From: Maricaulis sp.
GTDB taxonomy: Bacteria; Pseudomonadota; Alphaproteobacteria; Caulobacterales; Maricaulaceae
Direction: 5' to 3'
Assembly (NCBI RefSeq): GCF_017643475.1
Contig: NZ_JAEPNI010000001.1
Span: 1-64,000 of the forward strand
DNA length: 64,000 nucleotides
In this document: in pieces, positions 35,796-45,384 of the stretch
Position numbering within the stretch: position 1 is the first letter of the stretch
Layout of the letters: every line of letters begins with the position of its first letter
The notes under the pieces: generated by a model
The model's database searches: none
Told to the model about the DNA's origin: nothing
The model's input: only the letters and a program-made list of their open reading frames with translations
Position numbers and translations under genes: made by a program

Positions 35796-35824
35796 TGATC
35801 CAGACTGGCCGCATCGACGTACAC
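35796..35824 (+). promoter_or_regulatory. Putative RpoE-dependent promoter of the amine oxidase-cfa operon
   Basis: TGATCC (35796-35801), 17 bases, then GTACAC (35819-35824). The start codon of the amine oxidase is at 35850. It has the same spacing as the promoter on the opposite strand, with the two -35 boxes 14 bp apart. Confidence 0.6.
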
Positions 35825-35849
35825 CCGTCATTAGGCACGGGGAACGGAC

Positions 35850-37208
35850 ATGGACACCAAGACAGGTCGCAAAATCGCGGTAATCGGCTCTGGAATATCC
35901 GGCCTCTCCGCGGCTTGGCAGCTCTCCAGAAACCATGAGGTTGACCTGTTTGAAGGTGCCGACCGCTTGGGAGGGCACGCCCATACGCGCACCGTTGATA
36001 TTGCCGGGCAGAGTGTTGAGGTCGACACCGGTTTCATCGTCTACAACCCGCGCAACTATCCCAATTTTACCGCCCTTCTGAAGCAGCTGAACGTACAGAC
36101 GGCGGAAAGCGACATGTCCTTCGCCGCGTCACTCGGCAATGGACGTTTCGAATACTCCTCCAACCCCGGAGGCTTGTTCGCTCAGAAGCGTAATTTCCTG
36201 CGACCGCGCATGTGGCGCATGCTGTTCGACCTGGTGCGGCTATACCGCCAATCGAAACATTTCGATCTCACTTCGGACGCACGCACCATTGATGAATTCC
36301 TGCGCGAGGAAGGCTATTCGGATACGTTCCGTAATGATCACATCCTGCCGATGTGTGCAGCAATCTGGTCCTCGCCTTCAGAACAGATGAAGCATTATCC
36401 GGCCAGGACATTTTTCCGCTTCTTCATCAATCACGGTCTTTTGCAGCTGACCGATCGGCCCGCGTGGCGAACAATCCAGGACGGCAGCCAGAATTATGTC
36501 AGAGCGCTGCATGCGGATTTCGCGGGCCGGACACATCTCGGCAATGGAATCCGTTCGGTGGAGCGCACGCCTAACGGCGTTCTCGTTCACGACGCGTGCG
36601 GAAACAGCAAGCTGTTTGATGAGGTCGTTCTAGCCACTCACAGTGATCAGGCACTGAGCCTGCTGCAAAACCCATCACGTCGCGACGTTGATATCCTGGA
36701 CCGCATCCGTTACCGGCCCAACACAGCGATCCTGCACACCGACACGCGTCTGATGCCGAGAAAACGCGCAGCCTGGGCGAGCTGGAACTATCTCGAGACC
36801 AGTCATGGTCCGTCTGCACGTACCGAGATCAGCCTAACCTACTGGATGAATGCGCTGCAGCCGCTGAAAACCGACACACCCGTACTGGTGACTCTGAACC
36901 CCCAGCAGGACATCCGCTCGGACAAGGTCCTGGCGATTGATGAATACGACCACCCGCTCTTCGACAGTGCCGCCATCACGGCTCAGCAGGACCTGCCAGA
37001 TATCCAGGGCGAGGGCGGTGTCTGGTATGCAGGCGCCTGGATGGGATCCGGTTTCCATGAAGACGGGCTGCAGGCCGGCCTCGCGGTCGCCGAAGCAATA
37101 GGCGCGCCTGTGCGCCCCTGGGGCCTTGAGGGCGCGACCAACCGGATTCACTGGGCCGACCATCTGCATCACCGGGCACGCGCTCAACACGTCATGGCCG
37201 CCGAATGA
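35850..37208 (+). CDS. FAD-dependent amine oxidase-like protein
   Basis: 452 residues. The FAD dinucleotide motif is at the N-terminus (IAVIGSGISGLSAAWQLS) followed by the acidic residue in VDLFEGADRLGGHAHT. The C-terminal FAD block is VWYAGAWMGSGFHEDGLQAGL. It belongs to the group of flavoproteins found beside DUF1365 and cfa genes, likely acting in membrane-lipid modification; the reaction is not established. GGGGAACGG precedes the ATG. It overlaps DUF1365 by ATGA. Confidence 0.9.
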   Translation: MDTKTGRKIAVIGSGISGLSAAWQLSRNHEVDLFEGADRLGGHAHTRTVDIAGQSVEVDTGFIVYNPRNYPNFTALLKQLNVQTAESDMSFAASLGNGRFEYSSNPGGLFAQKRNFLRPRMWRMLFDLVRLYRQSKHFDLTSDARTIDEFLREEGYSDTFRNDHILPMCAAIWSSPSEQMKHYPARTFFRFFINHGLLQLTDRPAWRTIQDGSQNYVRALHADFAGRTHLGNGIRSVERTPNGVLVHDACGNSKLFDEVVLATHSDQALSLLQNPSRRDVDILDRIRYRPNTAILHTDTRLMPRKRAAWASWNYLETSHGPSARTEISLTYWMNALQPLKTDTPVLVTLNPQQDIRSDKVLAIDEYDHPLFDSAAITAQQDLPDIQGEGGVWYAGAWMGSGFHEDGLQAGLAVAEAIGAPVRPWGLEGATNRIHWADHLHHRARAQHVMAAE

Positions 37209-37978
37209 TACCCCTGCCCGCATCCCTGTGTGACTGCGTCGTCGGCCACACCCGGCACGGACCGAAAGCACATTCGCTGCGGTATTCCATACTCAGTGTC
37301 CTTGTCGACATCGATGCCGAGACCGCGCGCGGACGCCGCGGCTGGTTGTGGGCAGTAGACCGACCGGCTCTGATCAGCCTGTGGTCACACGACTATGGGA
37401 GCGGTCGCGTTAAGCTGCGCGATTGGGTGGAACAACAGCTGTCAGCTGCCGGCATGGTGCAACCAATCGGCCGGATTGAACTTCTCACCGTACCGCGCAT
37501 TTTCGGCCTCAAATTCAACCCACTATCGGTTTTCTTCGCCTTTGACACCCGCGAGCGCTTTGTCGGCGTCATTTTCGAGGTTTCCAACTTCCACAGCGGC
37601 CGCCAGGCCTATTCCTTCGCCGTAGATCCGAACGCCGGGCCCGACTATCGGTTCAAGTGCGCCAAGGATTTCTTCGTCAGCCCTTTCAACCCTGCGAACA
37701 GGGGCGAGTACCACTTCCGGCTTCGCCGCGATGCGACCAGCCTGCGCCTTTGCATTCAGCTCGAGCGCGAAGGCGAAAAAATCCTGTCCGCCGTGCAAAC
37801 CGCCCGCCTGACCCCGTTTAGCCAGTCTGCTCTAAGGCAGGCCCTCATCTCCCACCCGTTCAACACGATCAAGATCGTGGGCGGCATCCTGATCGAGGCC
37901 GCACGCCTCGCAATCAAGGGCCTGCCCGTCTTCGCCCCGCGCCGGGGCACGGTCGACACCCGCCCCAGGAGCGTCTGA
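37205..37978 (+). CDS. DUF1365 family protein
   Basis: 257 residues with the family blocks GHTRHGPKAHSLRYSI, FGLKFNPLSVFFAFD, NFHSGRQAYSF and KDFFVSPFNP. Its function is unresolved, but it is nearly always linked to the flavoprotein and the cyclopropane fatty acid synthase. The linkage points to fatty-acyl modification at the membrane. Both ends overlap the neighbouring genes by a few bases, so the three are translated together. Confidence 0.9.
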   Translation: MIPLPASLCDCVVGHTRHGPKAHSLRYSILSVLVDIDAETARGRRGWLWAVDRPALISLWSHDYGSGRVKLRDWVEQQLSAAGMVQPIGRIELLTVPRIFGLKFNPLSVFFAFDTRERFVGVIFEVSNFHSGRQAYSFAVDPNAGPDYRFKCAKDFFVSPFNPANRGEYHFRLRRDATSLRLCIQLEREGEKILSAVQTARLTPFSQSALRQALISHPFNTIKIVGGILIEAARLAIKGLPVFAPRRGTVDTRPRSV

Positions 37979-39210
37979 TGGATTTGTCCCCTTCACGTAT
38001 CACCGAGCTTTCTCCCGAACACACCGCCAGCTGGCTGGACCGGCAGGCTGCGGGCTGGATCAGCAAGACGCTGTCACGCGCCGGTGCACTCAACCTGCTC
38101 GTTGAACTGCCGTCCGGATATCGCTTCATGGCTGCGCGTCATTCCGCAACACCGCTGGTCGAGTGGCGTCTGAACAGCTGGAATGTGCTGGCACGGACGC
38201 TCTTTAGCGGCCCACTGGGATTTGCAGAAGGCTATGTAAATGGTGAGTGGGAATCAGATGATCTGGCCGCGCTCCTGACAAGCCTGGCCACGGGGCTGGA
38301 CGAGATGAACGTCGCCAGTGCCAAAACCGGTCCCAGCCGACTGCTGGCGCGCCTCAAACACTTGCGGAACGCCAATTCCCGCTCTGGAAGCCGGCGCAAC
38401 ATCTCTTTCCACTATGACCTGGGCAACGCCTTCTACGAAAAATGGCTCGACAAGAGCATGACCTATTCCTCGGCCCTGTTCGACAGCCACGAAGAGAGCC
38501 TGGAGACCGCGCAGGAGCGCAAATACCGCCGCATCTGTGAACAGCTTCAGCTGAAACCGGGCCAGCACGTGCTGGAAATCGGCTGCGGCTGGGGCGGTTT
38601 TGCCGAGATCGCTGCCAGGGATTTCGGCTGCAGGGTCACCGGCGTGACCCTGTCACAGGAACAGCTCGACTTTGCCCGGGCACGGATGCAGCGCCTGGGC
38701 CTGGAGGACCAGGTCGAACTCCGCCTGCAGGATTATCGCGATATCCCCGAGCAATACGACGCCATCGCGTCCATCGAAATGTTCGAAGCCGTTGGCGCCG
38801 AACACTGGCAGACCTATTTTGCCAAGCTGAAATCCGTCCTGAAACCGGGTGGTCGCGCAGCTCTGCAGGTCATCACAATCCGCGAGCGCGACTTCGACAG
38901 CTATCTGAAATCTGTCGATTTTATCCAGAAATACGTATTCCCGGGCGGGATGCTGCCCACCAATCAGCATGTCGTTGAACTGGGCCGTCAGCACGGATTA
39001 GCATCGATCAACACCCATCTTTTTGGCAAGGACTACGCCGAGACGCTTCGACGCTGGTGTGAAGTTTACCAAAACGAGTGGGCATGCATCGAGCCGATGG
39101 GCTTCGACACACGTTTTGATCGCATCTGGCGTTTCTACCTAGCCTATTGCGAAGCAGGCTTCGAAACCGACCGCATCGACGTTGGACAATTCACTTTTGA
39201 AAACAAATAG
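37978..39210 (+). CDS. cfa: Cyclopropane-fatty-acyl-phospholipid synthase (CFA family)
   Basis: 410 residues. A methyltransferase that adds a methylene from S-adenosylmethionine to unsaturated phospholipid chains, or a close relative. Conserved blocks: ISFHYDLGNAFYEKWLD, MTYSSALF, the SAM motif VLEIGCGWGGFAEIA, ASIEMFEAVGAEHW and FIQKYVFPGGMLP. It is the third gene of the putative RpoE-driven operon, consistent with protection of membranes against singlet oxygen. Confidence 0.93.
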   Translation: MDLSPSRITELSPEHTASWLDRQAAGWISKTLSRAGALNLLVELPSGYRFMAARHSATPLVEWRLNSWNVLARTLFSGPLGFAEGYVNGEWESDDLAALLTSLATGLDEMNVASAKTGPSRLLARLKHLRNANSRSGSRRNISFHYDLGNAFYEKWLDKSMTYSSALFDSHEESLETAQERKYRRICEQLQLKPGQHVLEIGCGWGGFAEIAARDFGCRVTGVTLSQEQLDFARARMQRLGLEDQVELRLQDYRDIPEQYDAIASIEMFEAVGAEHWQTYFAKLKSVLKPGGRAALQVITIRERDFDSYLKSVDFIQKYVFPGGMLPTNQHVVELGRQHGLASINTHLFGKDYAETLRRWCEVYQNEWACIEPMGFDTRFDRIWRFYLAYCEAGFETDRIDVGQFTFENK

Positions 39211-39330
39211 TTAGTACGCGCATGTAATATTACCGCAGCAAAAGAGATCACTGCACCGCTTAACCATCGCGCTGACGGAGTCTTTACGAGTTTGTGACAG
39301 CCTGTGCTTTCGAGAAGTACCGGGAAGACT

Positions 39331-41475
39331 ATGCGAAATCCGTTGGAAAAGCGTCTGGGGCTCTATATCAGCTCCGCTGCTCTGATTTCTTTGATCGCCT
39401 CAATCCTCACGATCTATTTCTTTGTCGGTGCATTGAATCGCAATGCGCTGGAAACGGATCAGAGACTACTTTCGGCAGGCGTTCGAGCGGCTTCCATCCA
39501 GAATGAAAACTGGGCCACCGACTACGGGTGGTGGGCCGACCTTCTCTATATCTTCCAAGCCGGAGATACAGGGATTCTCGCGGAGAGCATGGCCAGCCCG
39601 TTCGAGGATCACGGCTCCTTCGACTTCGTTGTCCTGACTCAGGAGAGCGAAGGGCAAACATACTCCTGGCATCGCGAGACGGGTTCAAAGGTTCGCAGCT
39701 CACTGCTGAGTGAGGAAACTCTTTCCCAGGTCCGCGCAGACCTGCTCGAGGCGCAGGCCAATGAACTCTGGCGCGCCACTCACATGGCCGAGCTGAATGG
39801 CCATATCTATCTGATGTCTGCGACCGCAATCGGTGAACACGAAGATCGCTCCATTCTGGACATCGCCACCGTACCGCTGATCATCATCGGCACGCGAATG
39901 GACAAGTATTTCTTCGATGAGCTTGGCGCGAACTACCTGCTAGAGAACATCGCTTTGACACCGTCGAGCCACCCCTCGGTCACGGGTTCGGTTCCGCTGG
40001 CGGACGCCCGGGGACACACAGTCGGCCACCTGGTGTGGAGCCCGTCCCTGCCGGGCATCGAGTCCTTGCGTTTTGCCCTCCTGCCGCTGATCGCCTATGT
40101 CGCGCTGTTTCTGGTCGCGTTCCAATTCCTGCGCCTGCACGTTCGCAAGCTCGGCCGTCGCGTCACCAATAATGAACGCCGGGCGCGCCTTGCGGCGCGC
40201 CGGGACAGCCTTTCCGGCCTCGCCAATCGCCAGGGCTTTACCGATTTCATCGAAAGTCCCACCGCAGAGGATGCTGCAGCAAGGGGCCAGGCCGCGATCA
40301 TCTATATCGATCTCAACGGCTTCAAGGCGGTCAATGACAAGGCCGGTCACCATGCCGGTGATGCAGTCATCAGGGCCGTTGCCCAACGCTTCCGCTCGGT
40401 CATTCCAGCCGATGTTTTGCTGGCGCGGATCGGCGGGGACGAGTTTGCCTGCGTAATGATTGGTGAAGAGGCGACAAGCGCTGCTCTCAATATCGCCCGT
40501 CGCCTTTCTGGCAGTCTTGATCACCCTGTCGAACACGATGGCCGTCTCTACGATATCGGCGGGGCCATCGGCATTAGCTGGTCGACCGAACAAACGCCGA
40601 AGAGTTTTGACACCCTGATCGAGGAAGCAGACCTGGCCATGTATCGCGCCAAGGCCGAACAGCTTGACCAGCCGCTGACCTATGACAACAGCCTGGGCCT
40701 CGAACATAATCATCGCCGCAATATGGAAGCCGCGATCGAGGAAGGCCTCGCCAACAAGGAGTTCTATGTCGCCTACCAGCCGATCATGGACGCCAACACG
40801 GACGAGGTCGTATCCGTCGAAGCGCTGCTGCGCTGGGAAAATGAAGAGCGCGGTGCTGTACCGCCGGATGTCTTCATCCCGGTCGCCGAACGCTCCAAAT
40901 TGATCCAGAAGCTGGGCGATTTTGTCATCAGCACGGTGTGTGAGGATTTCGACGAAACCACGTCGCACACCATCTCGATCAACCTGTCTCCCGCGCAGCT
41001 CAATGCCGCCAATATCTGCCATCACTATGTCGACAAGCTGATGGATGCAGGCCTCAAGCCGAACCAGATCGAGATCGAACTGACAGAGGCCGTTCTGGTC
41101 GAGGATTTCGAGCGCGCGCGCGAGCGGCTGGTCTCCTTCTCCGAAGCCGGCTTCAAATTGAATCTGGACGATTTCGGAACCGGTTTCGCCGGCATGGGAT
41201 ATCTGCACCAGATCCCGTTCGACAAGATCAAGATCGACAAGAGTTTCGTCCGCTCGATCGGCAAGGGCGATGGCTCCAACAAAATGCTCCAGGCCATGTC
41301 CCTGCTTGGCGATGCGTTGAAAAAGGACCTCGTCGCCGAGGGAGTTGAAACCGAAAGCCAGGCCGCCATGCTCAAGCTTCTCGGCTTCCGCTTCATGCAA
41401 GGCTGGAACTTCGGTCGCCCAATGACAATCAGCGCCCTGCGTCAGCATCTGGAAAACCACCGCCGCGCAGCCTGA
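39331..41475 (+). CDS. Membrane GGDEF-EAL cyclic-di-GMP protein with CHASE4-like sensor
   Basis: 714 residues. A first membrane span (about 10-35), a periplasmic CHASE4-like domain (NWATDYGWWADLL), a second span near 255-275, then GGDEF and EAL domains. GGDEF is intact (RIGGDEFACVM), as expected of a diguanylate cyclase. EAL residues are present as VEALLRW, SINLSPAQL, ELTEAVLVED, LDDFGTGFAG and KIDKSFV, as expected of a phosphodiesterase. Both activities are possible and the balance is unknown. ATG 39331 is used; an in-frame GTG at 39304 lacks a better ribosome site. Confidence 0.92.
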   Translation: MRNPLEKRLGLYISSAALISLIASILTIYFFVGALNRNALETDQRLLSAGVRAASIQNENWATDYGWWADLLYIFQAGDTGILAESMASPFEDHGSFDFVVLTQESEGQTYSWHRETGSKVRSSLLSEETLSQVRADLLEAQANELWRATHMAELNGHIYLMSATAIGEHEDRSILDIATVPLIIIGTRMDKYFFDELGANYLLENIALTPSSHPSVTGSVPLADARGHTVGHLVWSPSLPGIESLRFALLPLIAYVALFLVAFQFLRLHVRKLGRRVTNNERRARLAARRDSLSGLANRQGFTDFIESPTAEDAAARGQAAIIYIDLNGFKAVNDKAGHHAGDAVIRAVAQRFRSVIPADVLLARIGGDEFACVMIGEEATSAALNIARRLSGSLDHPVEHDGRLYDIGGAIGISWSTEQTPKSFDTLIEEADLAMYRAKAEQLDQPLTYDNSLGLEHNHRRNMEAAIEEGLANKEFYVAYQPIMDANTDEVVSVEALLRWENEERGAVPPDVFIPVAERSKLIQKLGDFVISTVCEDFDETTSHTISINLSPAQLNAANICHHYVDKLMDAGLKPNQIEIELTEAVLVEDFERARERLVSFSEAGFKLNLDDFGTGFAGMGYLHQIPFDKIKIDKSFVRSIGKGDGSNKMLQAMSLLGDALKKDLVAEGVETESQAAMLKLLGFRFMQGWNFGRPMTISALRQHLENHRRAA

Positions 41476-41577
41476 TCCGGTCAGGCGCGGCAAATTGAAG
41501 CTGCGCGCAAAGGGCACATTTATATTGGGGTCGAAAAACGAGTAGCGTGCACCTGAACTGCTCAGGAATGCGCCGAC

Positions 41578-42894
41578 ATGACCCCTCGTTTTCTGCCAAA
41601 TTACGCACTCGAAAGCGTGCCTCGCTATACCTCCTACCCGCCTGCCAAAGGCTTTGGCGAAGTGGATGGTGAGCCGCTGTGGGCCAGCTGGATGCAGGCG
41701 CTTCCCGCAGCTCCGAAAATCTCGCTCTACCTCCACATCCCCTTTTGCAAGACGATGTGCTAGTATTGCGGCTGCAACACCACCATTCCCAACAAGTCGG
41801 AGCGAATCGAACGTTATCTGGACGCACTGAAAGACGAGATACGCCATCGGGCCGCGTCGCTGCCGGCAGATGCACAGATCCACCATATCCATTTCGGAGG
41901 CGGTTCACCGGACATGCTGAGCCCGGACCAGTTCAGCGACCTCATGCAGGAAATCCGCGATGCCTTCCCCCTGGCAACCGACGCCGAGATTGCCGCCGAG
42001 CTTGACCCGCGCGGGGTAACCCGGGCACTGGCAACGCGATTGGGCGAGCTGGGCTTCAATCGCGCCAGCCTGGGAGTCCAGGACCTATCCGACGAGGTTC
42101 AGAAACTCATCCACCGCATCCAGCCGCTGAGTGTTGTCCGCCAGGCCGTTCAGAATTTGCGCGAGGCTGGCATCGCCGCGATCAATACTGACATCATGTA
42201 TGGCCTGCCTGCCCAGACGGTCGACCGTGTCGAGATGACCGCGCATGCGGTCGCAGAGCTGTCGCCCGACCGCATTGCCGTGTTCGGATATGCGCACGTG
42301 CCCTGGTTCAAGAAACACCAGAAAGCCATTCCGGAAGATCGCTTGCCCGGTGCACGGGAGCGCTTCGAACAGATGCTCGCAGCCTCGTCGGTGCTGGAAA
42401 GCCATGGCTATCAACCCGTCGGCTTCGACCATTTCGCCAAGCCGTCGGACAGCATGGCTGTCCGCACGCGCGAAGGCCGTCTGTGCCGGAATTTTCAGGG
42501 GTATACCGACGACGATTATGACGTACTGATGGGTCTGGGCGCCTCTTCGATCAGCGAAGCGCCCGGCGGTTACCTGCAGAACCAGCCGGACCCCGCCCGC
42601 TATGCGGAGACCCGAGAACAGGGACACTCCAGCTTTGTGCGCGGCCTGCAACGTGACGCCGATGATCGCCGGATCGCCGCCCGTATCGAACGATTGATGT
42701 GCGATTTCGAACTTCCGCTCGACCCCAGCATCGATCTCGATGCGATCGCCGACATGCAAGCCGATGGTCTGGTCATCGTCGAGGATCAGCGCCTTCTGGT
42801 GCCGCAACAGGGTCGTCCCTACGTGCGCAACCTGGCTGCGCGGATCGATCCCAACTTCATCGTGCGGGAGGAACAGCACAGCCGCGCGATCTGA
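41578..42894 (+). pseudogene. hemN: Oxygen-independent coproporphyrinogen III oxidase with an amber codon in the Fe-S motif
   Basis: The frame from ATG 41578 to the stop at 42894 would encode 438 residues of HemN, but codon 62 is TAG (41761-41763). The stop falls inside the radical-SAM motif: HIPFC, KTMC, then TAG, then YCGC, so Cys57 and Cys61 are before it and Cys64 after. Homologues carry an aromatic residue there, so TGG to TAG is the simplest change. All downstream blocks remain open and family-like (HHIHFGGGSPDML, RASLGVQDLS, NTDIMYGLPAQT, DHFAKPSD). It may be a fresh nonsense mutation, a base-call error, or read through by a suppressor tRNA. Reinitiation at ATG 41914 would lack the cluster ligands. 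Confidence 0.85.
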
Positions 42895-42961
42895 TCTGCA
42901 GCTGCGTTTTCCATTCCGGCCAATCTGTGCTAATGCCCGCGCGCTGCCTGCAGGGCAGACC

Positions 42962-45352
42962 ATGAAAGCTGCGACGGGCAAGATGCAGCCAAGGGCGCGA
43001 GATGCGCCGGATCGGATTGACCAGACAATGACCAACAACGCGAATATCGTGCCGTCACTGGCGCGCGCGCTCGATATCAAGGGCTATGCAGAGCTCACCG
43101 AAGTCCAGAGCGCTGTGCTGACCGACGAGGCGGCCGGACGGGACATGCTGGTCTCTGCCCAGACGGGTTCGGGCAAGACCGTCGCCTTTGGCCTGGCCAT
43201 GGCGCCGGAACTGCTCGGCGACAAGGACCAGTTCGATTTCGCAGGCTCACCTCTGGCCTTGGTAATCGCCCCAACGCGTGAGCTGGCCCTGCAGGTCCAG
43301 CGCGAACTGCAATGGCTGTACGGTGAAGCCAAGGCGCGCATCGCCTCCTGCGTCGGTGGCATGGATCCGCGCTCGGAACGCAAGGCGCTGGAGCGCGGCT
43401 GCCATATCGTGGTGGGCACGCCGGGTCGCCTGCGCGACCACATTGAACGGGGCGCTCTGGACCTGTCTGATGCCCGTGCTGTGGTCCTCGACGAAGCCGA
43501 CGAGATGCTCGATTTCGGTTTCGAGGAAGACCTGGAATTCATCCTCAACCAGTCTCCCGACGGCCGCCGCACTCTCCTCTTTTCAGCCACGGTCCCGCAT
43601 GGCATCGCCCGTCTTGCCAAGAAGTACCAGAACGACGCCATGCGTCTGGAAACCGCTGGCGAAAAGGAACAACACGGCGACATCTCCTACCAGGTGATGA
43701 CGGTCCAGGCGCCCGACCGCGAGAACGCCATCGTCAACATTCTGCGTTTCAACGACGCCCAGCGCGCCATCGTCTTCTGCGCCACGCGTGAAGGTGTCAG
43801 CCGTCTCGCCTCCAAGCTGGGCAATCGCGGCTTCGCTGCCGTCGCCCTGTCCGGTGAGCTGAGCCAGAAGGAACGCAGCCACGCCCTGCAGGCCATGCGC
43901 GATGGCCGTGCGCGTGTCTGTATCGCCACCGATGTCGCCGCACGCGGCATCGACCTTCCGGGTCTGGAACTGGTGATCCATGCCGATCTGCCGACCAATG
44001 CCGAAACCCTCAAACACCGGTCCGGTCGTACCGGCCGTGCAGGCAACAAAGGCATCTGCGCCCTGATCGTGCCCTACAGCCGCACCGGTCGTGCCCGTGC
44101 CTTGCTGCGCAATGGCGGTATCGAGGCCGACTGGATCGCCCCGCCGAGTGCTGAAGCCATCCTGGAAAAGGATCGTGCACGTATCCTGGCAGACACCGCC
44201 CTGACCGACGAGGTTGAACCGGAACTGCTCGAGGACGCGAAAGCGCTGCTGGAGAGTTTTGGTGCCGAGCAGGTCGCTGCCGCCTTCATCCGCGCCCAGA
44301 TGAAGGGCATGCCGGCTCCCGAGGAACTGATGGCCGCACCGCAGCCCAAGACCAAGTCGGAACGCGATAATTTTGAACATGGTGGCTGGTTCAAGCTGAA
44401 CACCGGCCGCAAACACGGCGCGGAACCGCGCTGGCTGTTGCCGCTGGTCTGCCGTGCCGGTGATGTCACCAAGCGCGATATCGGCTCCATCCGCATTCGC
44501 GAGGAAGACAGCTGGGTCCAGATTTCTGCCAAGGGTCTGGAACAGTTCAAGTCTGGCCTCGAAGCCTCCGGCGGCGGTGAAAAGAATGTCCGTATCGTCG
44601 AGACCGACGAGGAACCCCCGGCCCGCGAAAAGCGCGCCTTCCAGGAGCGTCCGCGACGGGACCGCGACGGTGACGGCGAACGCCGCGAGCGTGGCGACCG
44701 TCCGCATCGCGAGAACAGGGACCGTGGCGATCGCGGGAGCCGGGATCGTGATGATCGGAACCGCGATGACCGCAACCGGAGTGAACGCGATGATCGCCGG
44801 CCGGACAATCGCGACCGCAAGGACTGGAATGATCGTCCTCGCCGCCCGCGCGACGAGGAGCGCTCCTTCGACAAACCCCGCAAGCCACGCCCTCCCCGGG
44901 ATGACCGCCCGCGTGATAAAGATCGTGGCGAACGCCGTCCCGCCGACGAAAATGTTTCGCTGGATGAGTTACTGGGTGACCAGGATAATCGTCCGGCCTG
45001 GAACGACCGCGACAACCGCAAGCCACGCCGTGACAACCGTCCAACCGACGGCAAGAAACGCGACTTCAAACGCCGCGATGATCGTGAATTCAAGTCGGAT
45101 GACCGTTCCGATGAGCCGCGTCGCAAGATGAAGGATCCGCGCACGCCCAAGGGCAAGAAACCCTTCGGGGCCAAGGGCGGATCAAAAGGTCCGACCGGCG
45201 GATTCAAGAAAAAGCGTGATTTCCGCGATGGCGCCCCGGGACCCGAGGATCGTCCGCGTCGACGCGCCACGACAGGCTCCGGCAAGCCGGGCTCAAAGGG
45301 TGGCCCAAAGGGTGCCAGCCTCCGCAAGGCCCCGCGCAAACCGCGCAGCTAA
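42962..45352 (+). CDS. DEAD-box RNA helicase with long charged C-terminal tail
   Basis: About 796 residues. Helicase motifs in order: Q motif (LTEVQSAVL), AQTGSGKT, PTRELA, GTPGR, DEAD, SAT, then ATDVAARGIDLP and HRSGRTGRAG. A DbpA-type RNA-binding domain lies about 470-540 (FKLNTGRKHGAEPRWLLPLV). About 250 residues of Arg/Asp/Lys-rich low complexity follow, probably disordered and RNA-binding. It likely remodels ribosomal or messenger RNA, as CsdA/DeaD does. ATG 42962 has AGGG 6 nt upstream; ATG 43028 is an alternative start closer to the conserved core. Confidence 0.9.
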   Translation: MKAATGKMQPRARDAPDRIDQTMTNNANIVPSLARALDIKGYAELTEVQSAVLTDEAAGRDMLVSAQTGSGKTVAFGLAMAPELLGDKDQFDFAGSPLALVIAPTRELALQVQRELQWLYGEAKARIASCVGGMDPRSERKALERGCHIVVGTPGRLRDHIERGALDLSDARAVVLDEADEMLDFGFEEDLEFILNQSPDGRRTLLFSATVPHGIARLAKKYQNDAMRLETAGEKEQHGDISYQVMTVQAPDRENAIVNILRFNDAQRAIVFCATREGVSRLASKLGNRGFAAVALSGELSQKERSHALQAMRDGRARVCIATDVAARGIDLPGLELVIHADLPTNAETLKHRSGRTGRAGNKGICALIVPYSRTGRARALLRNGGIEADWIAPPSAEAILEKDRARILADTALTDEVEPELLEDAKALLESFGAEQVAAAFIRAQMKGMPAPEELMAAPQPKTKSERDNFEHGGWFKLNTGRKHGAEPRWLLPLVCRAGDVTKRDIGSIRIREEDSWVQISAKGLEQFKSGLEASGGGEKNVRIVETDEEPPAREKRAFQERPRRDRDGDGERRERGDRPHRENRDRGDRGSRDRDDRNRDDRNRSERDDRRPDNRDRKDWNDRPRRPRDEERSFDKPRKPRPPRDDRPRDKDRGERRPADENVSLDELLGDQDNRPAWNDRDNRKPRRDNRPTDGKKRDFKRRDDREFKSDDRSDEPRRKMKDPRTPKGKKPFGAKGGSKGPTGGFKKKRDFRDGAPGPEDRPRRRATTGSGKPGSKGGPKGASLRKAPRKPRS

Positions 45353-45358
45353 CGCTTC

Positions 45359-45384
45359 AAAAGGAACCGGTCATGCCGGTTCCT
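45359..45384 (-). terminator. Hairpin terminator of the DsbA-fold gene
   Basis: A perfect 9-bp stem AGGAACCGG with its complement and a 5-nt loop. On the minus strand it is followed by TTTT. The stop codon of the minus-strand gene sits in the loop. It may also slow transcripts from the convergent helicase gene. Confidence 0.6.

Noticed and set aside
41490..41512. Possible FNR-like box upstream of hemN
   Set aside because: TTGAA and CGCAA are separated by six bases and the second half-site does not match; the spacing is wrong for an FNR site.
39940..41892. 650-codon open frame on the minus strand
   Set aside because: It lies antisense to the GGDEF-EAL gene and the start of hemN, whose motifs are unmistakable. 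The opposite-strand translation has no family blocks and reflects GC-rich codon structure.
44074..45339. 421-codon open frame on the minus strand, very Arg/Ser-rich
   Set aside because: Mirror image of the helicase's Arg/Asp-rich tail; the repetitive codons leave the reverse frame open.
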